A stretch of DNA of 64,000 bases from positions 1,922,001 through 1,986,000 of the forward strand of contig OZ252260.1 in the NCBI GenBank assembly GCA_965249925.1, given 5' to 3'. The position numbers and the translations under genes were made by a program. The notes under the pieces were generated by a model. The model ran no database searches. It worked only from the letters and a program-made list of their open reading frames with translations, and was not told the DNA's origin. Of the stretch, positions 1 to 7,910 are shown one piece after another (position 1 is the first letter of the stretch; every line of letters starts with the position of its first letter). This DNA is from Hoeflea_A sp965249925. Its GTDB lineage: Bacteria > Pseudomonadota > Alphaproteobacteria > Rhizobiales > Rhizobiaceae.

Positions 1-294
1 ATAAATACCGTCCGGTTTGACGGCTTGCGCGGTATCGACGATCTCTGATCTAATCCTCGCGTAGAAGCCATCATCAACTGGCCCGCCGGGCGGTGCGATC
101 GCCGTTGCGACCGGCAGCAGCGTCACGGGCTGCTTGTCCAGATAGCGGAACGCACCGCCGAGGCCGGCGTTGGATATGCGTGCCTTGGCAAGCACCGCCT
201 CGCCGCGCGTGACGGCAAAACTGCTCTCGCCGGTGATAAGGGAACTGAAGCTGTTTCCTTCATGAAACAGTCCGGCAAGCAAAACTTTCTTCAT
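1..294 (-). CDS. M81-family metallopeptidase (MlrC-like), C-terminus cut by window edge
   Basis: The first 98 codons of a leftward gene are present. The start reads MKKVLLAGLFHEGNSFS, which matches the opening of M81 (microcystinase C/MlrC-like) proteins, where the conserved H-E-x-N-x-F segment follows a hydrophobic first strand. An APPGG motif near residue 70 also fits. An AGGAG lies about 12 nt before the ATG, and an upstream in-frame ATG at 306 is a less well-spaced alternative. The gene is divergent from the importer binding-protein gene at 432, and the 137 nt between them carry a GntR-type operator, so it is probably part of the same regulon. Known members are predicted metal-dependent hydrolases of amide-like bonds. 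The substrate cannot be read from this fragment. Confidence 0.8.
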   Translation of the reverse strand, partial: MKKVLLAGLFHEGNSFSSLITGESSFAVTRGEAVLAKARISNAGLGGAFRYLDKQPVTLLPVATAIAPPGGPVDDGFYARIRSEIVDTAQAVKPDGIY

Positions 295-343
295 GTGCTC
301 AGCCATCTCCTATGGTGCATCAAATTTGCTGCATTTGCTGATA

Positions 344-375
344 TTGACATTTTTTTCCAATTGATGTTGCATCAA
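344..375 (+). promoter_or_regulatory. Candidate promoter with GntR-type operator
   Basis: A perfect TTGACA (344-349) is followed by the perfect inverted repeat TTGATG-TTG-CATCAA (361-375), which would lie over the -10 region. A half-site GTGCATCAAAT occurs at 316-326. The same GTTGCATCAAA core recurs at 5701-5711 upstream of the gntR gene. Operator function is inferred from this recurrence and from the short dyads typical of FadR/GntR regulators. Confidence 0.5.
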
Positions 376-431
376 AATACAAATTCAAGACCAAAATCAA
401 GTTTGGCACCGTTCTAGAGGGAGAAGTCACC

Positions 432-1529
432 ATGAGCATAAAGCCAAAACGCAAACTGACACCGGGCCGCTGTGTAGTGGCGGCCATGGGCTGTCTGATA
501 TCCGCTGGCATCAGTCTTGCCGCGATGCCGGCAATGGCCAGCGAGCGGTTGGTCATGGCGACCACCGGCGGCAGCTATCAGAGGATCATGGAGGAGCACG
601 TTTTCGGTCCCTTCACGGAAGAGACCGGTATTGAAGTCCTGTTTGTCAGCGGCGCGCTCGGTGAACGCTGGGCCAAGATCCAGGCGATGACAGATGCCGG
701 AAACTTCGAATGGGATCTGATGGAAGCAGGATCGGCGGATGTGTTCGATCCCGAAAAGCAGGGCTATCTGGTGGATCTCGGCGAAAACTGTGCCAAGGTT
801 CCGAAGGCCTTCAGCGATGGTGCCCCGGCGACGTGTCATCGCTACGGTGTTCTGCCGGCGCTCGGTGCAACGCTGCTCACAGCCAATACCAGTTCCTTCG
901 AAGATGGCACGGTGCCGTCGAACTGGACCGAATTCTGGGACGTTGAGAACTTTCCAGGCCCACGCGCCCTGCAGAATTTCGGAACGCCTTGGCGCGTGCT
1001 GGTGGGTGCGCTTGCGGCCGATGGCGTGCCGCTTGACGAGATATTTCCGCTCGATCTTGACCGCGCCTTCCGCAAACTCGACGAGATCCGACCACATGTA
1101 ACGGTTTGGTGGAACAGCGGTGATCAGATCCAGCGCGCCTTCCGCGAGGGTGAAGTCGTCGCCGGATTGATCTGGGGCACCCGCCTCGGCTTCCTGCAGC
1201 AGGAAGGAATTCCGCTTGTGCCTATCTGGGACGGGGCGACACTCAACTCTGCGCATTGGGTCGTCTTCAAGGACGGCCCCAACAAGGACAACGCTCTAAA
1301 GCTCCTGAACTGGTATTTCGACAACCCCGAAGCGCAACATGCGTTCGCGGTCGCCGGTAATCTGGCGCCATCAACCAAGTCGGCCGTCGAATTCTTCTCA
1401 CCTGAAGAGCAGGTCCATCAACCCACCTATCCCGACAATATCGACGGAATCATTCCCGTAGATCCCATCTGGCTGGCAGAGAACCGCGATGAGATGCTGG
1501 AACGCTGGAACGCCTGGTTGGCACAATAG
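432..1529 (+). CDS. ABC transporter substrate-binding protein, spermidine/putrescine (PotD) type
   Basis: This 365-residue protein begins with a basic n-region and a hydrophobic core (about residues 14-32), with likely signal-peptidase cleavage after Ala36 (AMA|SERL). The mature part has the GGSYQ and WDLMEAGSADV segments typical of family 1/PotD-like periplasmic binding proteins, and its length is normal. A GGGAG sits about 7 nt before the ATG. It is the only binding protein in the cluster, and the two permeases and ATPase at 2759-5620 on the opposite strand complete a PotABCD-type importer. The ligand is probably a small amine or amino-acid-like compound, inferred from family and from the neighbouring aminotransferase. 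The gene is likely repressed by the GntR protein through the dyad just upstream. Confidence 0.9.
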   Translation: MSIKPKRKLTPGRCVVAAMGCLISAGISLAAMPAMASERLVMATTGGSYQRIMEEHVFGPFTEETGIEVLFVSGALGERWAKIQAMTDAGNFEWDLMEAGSADVFDPEKQGYLVDLGENCAKVPKAFSDGAPATCHRYGVLPALGATLLTANTSSFEDGTVPSNWTEFWDVENFPGPRALQNFGTPWRVLVGALAADGVPLDEIFPLDLDRAFRKLDEIRPHVTVWWNSGDQIQRAFREGEVVAGLIWGTRLGFLQQEGIPLVPIWDGATLNSAHWVVFKDGPNKDNALKLLNWYFDNPEAQHAFAVAGNLAPSTKSAVEFFSPEEQVHQPTYPDNIDGIIPVDPIWLAENRDEMLERWNAWLAQ

Positions 1530-1689
1530 GTAGCAGCTGACCGTGCGGTCGACGCAAGTCGGCCGTGCGGTCACCTGCAGGCACGACCACGCGCGGGCAG
1601 GCGCGAGGTGGTGCACGAATTCCCGTGTTGCTGTAGACCCAAGTGGTCCTAACGTGGCACAGACTGTCGGGTGGCGAGGCGATACTCAG

Positions 1690-2724
1690 GTGCGATCAGG
1701 CTCACAGGACCGGTGGAAAAAAAGGCCGGAAGGATCGAACTGGGGCGACTTTGGGCCGAACGACGCACTGGGGACCCTGAATTATCTCACGGCAGAAGCA
1801 GTCCGGCGGGCGCGCGACGAAATCCGCGAGGGCCGGCTTTTCTGTTTGTCGCTACCGCTCGATCGCCCGGGCCGCCAGGTGCTCAATCCCAGACGCAGGC
1901 CACCGATTGTCCGGCCTACCATGCGGGGCAATGACCCGAACTATAATTTCGAGCTCGCAAAGCTTCAGCCTGGAACGACAGACGTCATCAGCGATGATCA
2001 CGTCGAGCTCTATAGCCAGTATTCCACACAATGGGACGCACTGGCCCATGGCGGCAGCCTGTTCGACGGCGCCGGAACCGGTGCCAGGCGTGCGACCTAC
2101 TACAACGGCTTTCAGGCCGGAGAGGATGTGCGCGTTGCCGTCGATGGCGATGGCGAGTTCACGTCTTCGGCCGGACCGCTCGGCATCGATGTGATGGCGC
2201 AGAATGGTGTGACCGGGCGAGGCGTGATGCTCGATCTTGTTCGCCATTTCGGCCCGGAAAGACGCCGCGTTTCCTTCGACGACATCAATATGGTGATGGA
2301 GAAGGACGGTATCAGCATCCAATCTGGTGATATCGTCTGCCTGCACACCGGTTTCGCCGGCAGCATCCTGAAAATGGGCGGTGAACCCGATATCGATGAA
2401 CTCGAGGCGCATGCCATCGAACTGGATGGGCGCGACCCGGCGCTGCTTGAATGGCTGACGTCGTCCCGCATCGCCGCGCTTGCGGCCGACAATTACGCCG
2501 TCGAGGCACTTCCGGCGACACCCGCCACTCCGCCGGCTGCGGCCGCACCATTGCACGAGCATTGCCTGTTCAAGCTCGGCATGCCGCTGGGCGAATTGTG
2601 GCTGTTGGACGATCTGGCAAGCTGGCTTGAAAACAATGGCCGACATGCATTCTTCCTGAGTGCTGCGCCGCTCAGGCTACCCAGGGCTGCAGGTTCGCCG
2701 GTAACCCCCGTCGGTATTGTCTAG
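1690..2724 (+). CDS. Cyclase-family (kynurenine formamidase-like) hydrolase
   Basis: The protein shows the WKKRPEGSNWGDFG opening and a TQWDALAHGG segment characteristic of the large subgroup of the PF04199 cyclase family. Members are metal-dependent hydrolases such as kynurenine formamidase and isatin hydrolase. Further His-containing segments (VCLHTGFAG, HEHCLFKLG) fit the fold. The start is uncertain: GTG 1690 is chosen because family members begin a few residues before WKKRP. GTG 1654 and an upstream frame from 1543 are open alternatives, none with a strong ribosome site. It follows the importer binding protein in the same direction, so it may hydrolyse an amide or lactone intermediate of the imported compound. 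The substrate is not deducible. Confidence 0.82.
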   Translation: MRSGSQDRWKKRPEGSNWGDFGPNDALGTLNYLTAEAVRRARDEIREGRLFCLSLPLDRPGRQVLNPRRRPPIVRPTMRGNDPNYNFELAKLQPGTTDVISDDHVELYSQYSTQWDALAHGGSLFDGAGTGARRATYYNGFQAGEDVRVAVDGDGEFTSSAGPLGIDVMAQNGVTGRGVMLDLVRHFGPERRRVSFDDINMVMEKDGISIQSGDIVCLHTGFAGSILKMGGEPDIDELEAHAIELDGRDPALLEWLTSSRIAALAADNYAVEALPATPATPPAAAAPLHEHCLFKLGMPLGELWLLDDLASWLENNGRHAFFLSAAPLRLPRAAGSPVTPVGIV

Positions 2725-2758
2725 AGTATCCGTTGGCGGCTTTGAGCGAGCTTTGGGC

Positions 2759-3586
2759 TTAGCCCTTGCCGGCCTGGCGCGATTGCAAAATCTGAACGCC
2801 GGCCATGAGAATGAGTGAGGCCGATACAAGAACTGTCGAAACGGCAGCGATGACCGGCGTCAGATTGAAATCGATATCCTCGAACATCTTGCGGGTGATC
2901 GTTTTGCCCTCGATGCCGGAAATGAAGAAGGCAACCGTCGCTTCGTCGAAGGAGGTGAGGAACGCAAAGACAGCGCCGGCCGCCACACCCGGCAGGATGT
3001 TGGGCAGGACAACGCCAAAGAACGCCTGGAACCGGTTGGCGCCGCAATTGAGCGCGGCAAGTTCCAGTGTGACATCAAAGCGCTGCAGAGCCGCCGAAAC
3101 GGTCAGCACGACAAAGGGCACCGCCAACATCGTATGCGCAATCAGGAAGCCGTAGAAATTCCCGGTCAACCGCAATGGCGCGAAGACGAGGTAAAGCGCC
3201 ACGGCAATCACGATATGGGGTATGACCATTGGGCTCAGCGTCATTGCCTGAATCAAATCCTTGCCCGGCAGTTCACCCCGCACCAGAGCGATCGCCGCGA
3301 GCGTCCCGATCAACGTGGCAGTCAATGTCGTCGCCAGGGCCACACGCAGGCTGAACAAAGTGGCGCGCACCCAATCGGGATCCTGCAGATATTCCACATA
3401 CCATCGCAATGTCAGCCCGCTCGGCGGAAACTCGATATAGTTGGCCGTGCCCAAAGACATCGGAATCACGACAAGCGTCGGAAGCATCAGAAAGAAAAGG
3501 ATCAAGCCGACAATCAAGGCAAAGACCATCATCGCCAATGAAAACCGAGGCATAGCGCCCTGGCCTGCCATGCGTTTATCCGACAT
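2759..3586 (-). CDS. ABC transporter permease, PotC type
   Basis: This 275-residue integral membrane protein has about six hydrophobic segments. The first lies near residues 15-37, and the EAA-type loop near residues 180-200 (LELAALNCGANRFQAFF) contacts the ATPase. It matches the second permease of spermidine/putrescine-type importers. Its ATG overlaps the end of the preceding permease gene by 11 nt (3576-3586), which indicates translational coupling in a three-gene leftward operon (ATPase, permease, permease). It faces the cyclase gene tail to tail with only 34 nt between, and no clear terminator hairpin is visible there. Confidence 0.9.
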   Translation of the reverse strand: MSDKRMAGQGAMPRFSLAMMVFALIVGLILFFLMLPTLVVIPMSLGTANYIEFPPSGLTLRWYVEYLQDPDWVRATLFSLRVALATTLTATLIGTLAAIALVRGELPGKDLIQAMTLSPMVIPHIVIAVALYLVFAPLRLTGNFYGFLIAHTMLAVPFVVLTVSAALQRFDVTLELAALNCGANRFQAFFGVVLPNILPGVAAGAVFAFLTSFDEATVAFFISGIEGKTITRKMFEDIDFNLTPVIAAVSTVLVSASLILMAGVQILQSRQAGKG

Positions 3587-4490
3587 CGTGGAATCCCCGG
3601 TTGAACGCCAAAGCGCGTCTGAATGCGATTGCCAGGACCAGCGTGACGATGAGAAGCACTGCGGACAGCGCGCCGGCGAAAGGCCAGTTCAGGAGTCCTG
3701 TCGTCTGCTGACCGATTAGGGTCGCCATCATCAGCGTACTCGGACCTCCGACAAGCGCCGGCGTTATGTAGAAGCCGAGCGCCAGAATGAAGGTTATAAG
3801 CGCACCGGCAAAGACGCCTGGTAGGCTGAGCGGCAAGATGATCTTCAAGAACACCGTCATTCGTCCGGCACCAAGATTGAGCGCGGCCTTGGGCAACTCG
3901 TCCGGTATCGTGCGCACAGCGCTAAAGATCGGTAGAATCATGAAGGGCAACAACACATGCGTCATGGCCACGATCACAGCACCCTCGGTGTAGATCAGCC
4001 GCAGCGGCTCGGAGATCACACCGATCTCGGTCATCAGGTTGTTCACAAGGCCATTGCGCTGAAGGAGCACGATCCAGGCGTAGGACCGGACGAGAATGGA
4101 AGTCCACAACGGGATGAGCACGCATGCGGCGACGATGATCGCCGAACGCCCGGAAAGCCGCGCCATCGCATAGGCGACCGGGTAGCCGAGAACAAACGCG
4201 CTAACCGTGACCACAAATGCAATCTGGATCGTGCGCCACAGGATCTTCAGATAAAGGGGCTGGTCGAAGATGCGCTGGTAGTGGACGAGCGTGAAACCCG
4301 GATCAAACAGGCTACCGGCCAACAATTTGGCAACCGGGTAGACGAAGCCCACGACAAGCAGCACAAGCCAAGGGGCGATCAGCACCAGCGAAAGCGTAGT
4401 CGAATAATGCCGGGCCGACGACGGAGCCATAACCGAACGCAACTTGGCCATAGGCGGTTTAACGGATGGTCGCGCGGTAATGTCGCTCAC
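3576..4490 (-). CDS. ABC transporter permease, PotB type
   Basis: This 304-residue membrane protein has a first transmembrane segment near residues 33-53 and an EAA loop (LPKAALNLGAGRMTVFL) near residues 210-225. It is the first permease of a PotABCD-like importer. I start it at GTG 4490 rather than ATG 4511, because AGGAGG lies 7 nt ahead of the GTG. The GTGA at this point also overlaps the TGA of the ATPase gene, a classic coupled arrangement. Together with the next permease it should form the heterodimeric channel. Confidence 0.9.
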   Translation of the reverse strand: MSDITARPSVKPPMAKLRSVMAPSSARHYSTTLSLVLIAPWLVLLVVGFVYPVAKLLAGSLFDPGFTLVHYQRIFDQPLYLKILWRTIQIAFVVTVSAFVLGYPVAYAMARLSGRSAIIVAACVLIPLWTSILVRSYAWIVLLQRNGLVNNLMTEIGVISEPLRLIYTEGAVIVAMTHVLLPFMILPIFSAVRTIPDELPKAALNLGAGRMTVFLKIILPLSLPGVFAGALITFILALGFYITPALVGGPSTLMMATLIGQQTTGLLNWPFAGALSAVLLIVTLVLAIAFRRALAFNRGFHDVG

Positions 4491-5620
4491 GCGCCCGCCT
4501 CCTCGAACCATTGGAACCCGTCTGATGTCAGCACGACGTCAACGGCGTCTCCGCGTTCAAATGACGGACTGTCGGCAATTGGCAATTGAACATGCAGCGG
4601 TTCGTCATCTGCCTTTCCGACCGAAACCAGAAACACCCGAAACGCACCGACAAAGATGGTTGTCGTGATCGTGCCCGATATCGCCGAAGGTCCGCCTTCA
4701 CCGTTTGGAGCCAATGTCAGCCGTTCGGGACGCAAGGCCAAGCGCAGCCGGTCGCCCGGTTGAACGGCAGGTCTTTGGCGATCCGCGCCGAGCGGCAACT
4801 GTACCGTCTTCTCCTCGGCAACACGCAATTGCAGGCTGCTGTCGTCGGCGCCAACGTAGTCGACCGTCAAAAAGTTCATCTTACCGATGAAATCGGCGAC
4901 AAAGGGCGAGGCAGGGGATTGATACAGCTCGATCGGAGCGCCGATCTGGGCAAGCTTACCGTCGTTCATCACCGCGACGCGATCCGACATGGTTAGTGCC
5001 TCTTCCTGATCATGCGTCACATATATGACGGTGACGCCGAGGCGCTCCTGGATCGACTTGATCTCGATCTGCATCTGCTCGCGCAGCTTCTTGTCCAACG
5101 CTCCCAGCGGCTCGTCCATCAACAGTACGGGCGGCTCGAACACTAGCGCGCGTGCCACCGCAACGCGTTGCTGCTGTCCGCCGGACAGTTGCCGCGGCAG
5201 CCGGTCGTCGTAGCCCTCAAGACGCACCAACGACAAGGCCTCGTTCACCTTTTGGCCGATCGCATGGCGGCTCAGCCGCCGCATCTTCAGCGGAAAGGCG
5301 ATGTTTTCGCGTATGGTCATATGCGGAAACAACGCATATTTCTGGAACACCATCCCGACCCCACGCTTGTTCGGTGCCACGTGGGTAAAGTCTTGCCCGT
5401 CGACTGAAATGGTACCGCCGCTTGGCTGCTCGAAACCGGCGATCATCATCAAAAGCGTCGTCTTGCCCGAACCGGAAGGCCCCAGAAGCGACAGGAACTC
5501 ACCGGCCTCGACATCGATGGACACGCCATCGACGGCGGCCAGCGAACCATAGTGTTTTGATATCCCCTCCACCCGTACCGGACTCCCGGACCCGCCCGAT
5601 TGCATCGTCGATCTGTTCAC
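4487..5620 (-). CDS. ABC transporter ATP-binding protein, PotA type
   Basis: This 377-residue ATPase carries Walker A GPSGSGKTTLL, the signature LSGGQQQRVAVARAL, Walker B LLMDEPLGALD and an H-loop (THDQEEAL). A C-terminal TOBE-like region follows from about residue 255. The GTG at 5620 is preferred because AAGGAG lies 5 nt before it. The longer open frame back to 5725 would run through the probable operator. The gene heads the leftward permease operon and is divergent from the GntR regulator gene, with the control region between them. Confidence 0.92.
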   Translation of the reverse strand: MNRSTMQSGGSGSPVRVEGISKHYGSLAAVDGVSIDVEAGEFLSLLGPSGSGKTTLLMMIAGFEQPSGGTISVDGQDFTHVAPNKRGVGMVFQKYALFPHMTIRENIAFPLKMRRLSRHAIGQKVNEALSLVRLEGYDDRLPRQLSGGQQQRVAVARALVFEPPVLLMDEPLGALDKKLREQMQIEIKSIQERLGVTVIYVTHDQEEALTMSDRVAVMNDGKLAQIGAPIELYQSPASPFVADFIGKMNFLTVDYVGADDSSLQLRVAEEKTVQLPLGADRQRPAVQPGDRLRLALRPERLTLAPNGEGGPSAISGTITTTIFVGAFRVFLVSVGKADDEPLHVQLPIADSPSFERGDAVDVVLTSDGFQWFEEAGA

Positions 5621-5688
5621 AGCGGCTCCTTGAAGCAAGAGTTCGGTGGTCGATGTCCGCCCAACGCCATCGCTCAGCCGAGCGACAG

Positions 5689-5710
5689 TTGATGTATTTT
5701 GTTGCATCAA
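5689..5710. promoter_or_regulatory. Candidate GntR operator in divergent control region
   Basis: TTGATG (5689-5694) and CATCAA (5705-5710) form inverted arms with a 10-nt spacer, and the right arm is embedded in GTTGCATCAAA, identical to the site at 367-376. It lies between the ATPase start (5620, leftward) and the gntR start (5768, rightward), where autoregulation and control of the importer would be expected. Confidence 0.5.
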
Positions 5711-5767
5711 ATCACATATTGTCAAGCGGGCTCAGATATTGTCTGCTTGCAACGATGGAGAAGAGCC

Positions 5768-6469
5768 ATGGATCGTAGCGAAGACAAGGGCGCGGCACCG
5801 ATCGAGCCACTCAATCGACAGAGCAGCCTTGGGGAGCGCGCCTATGAGCGATTGCGTGAAAGCGTGGTTGGCGGCCAGTTCCAGCCGGGCGTCAAACTCA
5901 CCGTACGCTCGGTCGCCGAGGCGTTGGGTGTCAGCACGACGCCCGCAAGGGACGCGATAAACCGGTTGATCGCCGATGGCGCGCTCATCAATCGCGGTCC
6001 CAAGACGATCGTTGTGCCCGAACTCACCTTCGAAGATCTGGCCGAAGTCACAAAGATCCGCACGAGCCTTGAGGGATTGGCCGCCTTTGAGTCCGCACAA
6101 CACGTGGATAGCAACGATGTTGTCTATCTTGAGGACATTCAAAGACAGCTTAATTCAGCGCTGGACGACGGCCGCTATCCGGATGTATTGGCGCTGAACA
6201 AGGCGTTTCATTTCCGCATCTATGATTTGTCGAAAATGCCGCACTTGGTGGCGATCATTGAATCCTTATGGGTCAGAGTCGGCCCGACCTTCAACAAGCT
6301 CTACCCCGAGTTTGCGATCTCAAAGCGCGGTGTGGCCAATCACCAATGGGCGATCCGTGGGCTTCAGGATCGCGACGGACTGACGGTGCGCGCTGCCATC
6401 GAAAATGATCTGCGGGACGGCTATCGGCGCCTCTCGGCGGTCATCGGTGGTGAAGATGAACAAACTTAA
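5768..6469 (+). CDS. GntR-family transcriptional regulator, FCD (FadR-C) subgroup
   Basis: The protein has 233 residues. An N-terminal winged helix (about 20-90) contains LRESVVGGQFQPGVKLTVRS and the recognition helix region LGVSTTPARDAINRL. A helical FCD ligand domain follows, with HFRIYDL and NHQWAIRGLQDRD contributing likely metal or ligand histidines. ATG 5768 is chosen because GGAG lies 7 nt upstream, and this removes a poor 23-residue extension. It probably represses the divergent importer operon, the 432 gene and the downstream enzymes through the TTGATG/CATCAA and TGTTTGTTG dyads. The effector is probably the imported substrate or an intermediate of its breakdown. Confidence 0.92.
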   Translation: MDRSEDKGAAPIEPLNRQSSLGERAYERLRESVVGGQFQPGVKLTVRSVAEALGVSTTPARDAINRLIADGALINRGPKTIVVPELTFEDLAEVTKIRTSLEGLAAFESAQHVDSNDVVYLEDIQRQLNSALDDGRYPDVLALNKAFHFRIYDLSKMPHLVAIIESLWVRVGPTFNKLYPEFAISKRGVANHQWAIRGLQDRDGLTVRAAIENDLRDGYRRLSAVIGGEDEQT

Positions 6470-6472
6470 AAC

Positions 6473-6490
6473 TGTTTGTTGCAACAAACA
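6473..6490. promoter_or_regulatory. Perfect 18-bp palindrome TGTTTGTTGCAACAAACA
   Basis: The palindrome has no spacer and sits 4 nt after the gntR stop and 45 nt before the aminotransferase start. It shares the GTTGCA centre with the other two candidate GntR sites, so it may be an operator for the enzyme genes. It has no trailing T run, so it is a poor intrinsic terminator. Confidence 0.45.
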
Positions 6491-6534
6491 TCAAAACAGC
6501 CTAACGTCTCTCGCGGCATCAAAGGAGGCGTCGC

Positions 6535-7899
6535 GTGGCCGGATCATCGAAGATGGGAGCAGGGGCAGAAGCAGGTTCGATCGAATCCCGCTCGCATCGA
6601 ACATTTGTACGCGGTCAAGCGGTCTTCCCCGATGGGACGACGCGAGTAACCGTTGAGCGCGATCCGCTCCCCCGATACATCGACCGTGGCGAAGGGGCCT
6701 ATCTGATCGACGTCGACGGGCGGCGCTTTCTCGATCTCAACAGCAACTTCACGACCCTGATCCACGGGCACGCCTTCCCGCCGGTCGTCGAGGCCGTGAC
6801 CAAACAGATACAAAACGGCGCCTGCTTCGCCAATCCGACCGAACACGAGGTCGAACTTGCCGAACTCCTGTGCTGCAGGATTCCGCAAATGGACAAGATC
6901 CGCTTCGTTAGCACCGGCACCGAAGCAGTGATGTTCGCGATCAAGGCGGCACGCGCCTTCACGGGTCGCAGTGCCATTGCCAAGTTCGAAGGTGCTTACC
7001 ATGGCGCCTATGACTGGGTCGAAGTCAGCCAGGCAGCCGGACCGCAGAACTGGGGTGCCGCGGAGCGTCCGTCTTCTGTTGCCTACTACCAAGGCATGCC
7101 GCAGTCGGTGCTCGATGAGACGCTCGTTCTTCCCTACAACGATACGGAAACAACGACGGCACTCATCGAGGAAAAGGCTTCGACTTTGGCCGCGGTCGTC
7201 GTCGATCCAATGCCGAGCCGCGCCGGTCTGCTTTCGCCGAAGGCGGAGTTCATCCAGGCCCTGCACACCGTTTGTCGCGCCAATGGCATTGTGATCATCG
7301 GCGATGAGGTGCTCAACCTTCGACAGGGCTTTGCTGGCGCATCGCCACGATACGGCTTGGAGCCCGATTTGCTGGCCGTTGGCAAGATCATTGGCGGCGG
7401 CCTGCCGATTGGCGCTGTCGGCGGCCGGGCGGATGTCATGGCGGTCTTCGATGCACGCGCCGGCCGACCGCTGCTTCCCCAAGGCGGCACGTTCTCAGCC
7501 AATCCGGTATCCCTTGTGGCGGGCTTGGCAGCGATGCGGGCGCTTGACAGGCAGGCCTTCGATCATCTCGAAACACTCGGCGATCAACTGCGAGACCGCA
7601 TTGCCGCTTCCATCGACAAGCATGACGCACCTTTCTGCGTGATTGGGGCGGCCTCTCTTCTCCGTGTTTATCCGAAGAAGGAGCCGCCCGAAACCTATCG
7701 CCAAGCCTGCCTGTCGCAGGACGAAAGCAAGATGATGATGGCACTCGCACGCCATTTCACCAAGAACGGGATCGTCTTTCCGCGCGATGCCGCGAGCTGC
7801 CTTTCCACACCAATGAAACCTACCGACATCGATTTTGTCGCCGATGTCTTCGACCGATTTCTCGCGGCAGGCGATCTACCGCAATCCGCTCTACAATAA
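6535..7899 (+). CDS. Class III PLP aminotransferase, glutamate-1-semialdehyde aminomutase-like
   Basis: This 454-residue protein has the fold-type I landmarks: STGTEAVMFAIKAARAFTGR (PLP phosphate contacts), Asp257 in IIGDEV (pyridine nitrogen) and Lys284 in GKIIGGGLPIGA (Schiff base). The start is GTG 6535, six nt after AAAGGAGG. It resembles glutamate-1-semialdehyde 2,1-aminomutase and omega-amino-acid transaminases. The setting with an importer, a ThDP enzyme and an SDR argues for catabolic transamination of an imported amine or beta/omega-amino acid rather than heme synthesis. The gene is 11 nt upstream of the ThDP enzyme gene, in one operon. Confidence 0.92.
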   Translation: MAGSSKMGAGAEAGSIESRSHRTFVRGQAVFPDGTTRVTVERDPLPRYIDRGEGAYLIDVDGRRFLDLNSNFTTLIHGHAFPPVVEAVTKQIQNGACFANPTEHEVELAELLCCRIPQMDKIRFVSTGTEAVMFAIKAARAFTGRSAIAKFEGAYHGAYDWVEVSQAAGPQNWGAAERPSSVAYYQGMPQSVLDETLVLPYNDTETTTALIEEKASTLAAVVVDPMPSRAGLLSPKAEFIQALHTVCRANGIVIIGDEVLNLRQGFAGASPRYGLEPDLLAVGKIIGGGLPIGAVGGRADVMAVFDARAGRPLLPQGGTFSANPVSLVAGLAAMRALDRQAFDHLETLGDQLRDRIAASIDKHDAPFCVIGAASLLRVYPKKEPPETYRQACLSQDESKMMMALARHFTKNGIVFPRDAASCLSTPMKPTDIDFVADVFDRFLAAGDLPQSALQ

Positions 7900-7910
7900 A
7901 CGGATCGACC

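Noticed and set aside
6473..6490. Intrinsic terminator for gntR
   Set aside because: The palindrome has no loop and no T tract. An operator is more consistent with the matching core sequences elsewhere in the cluster.
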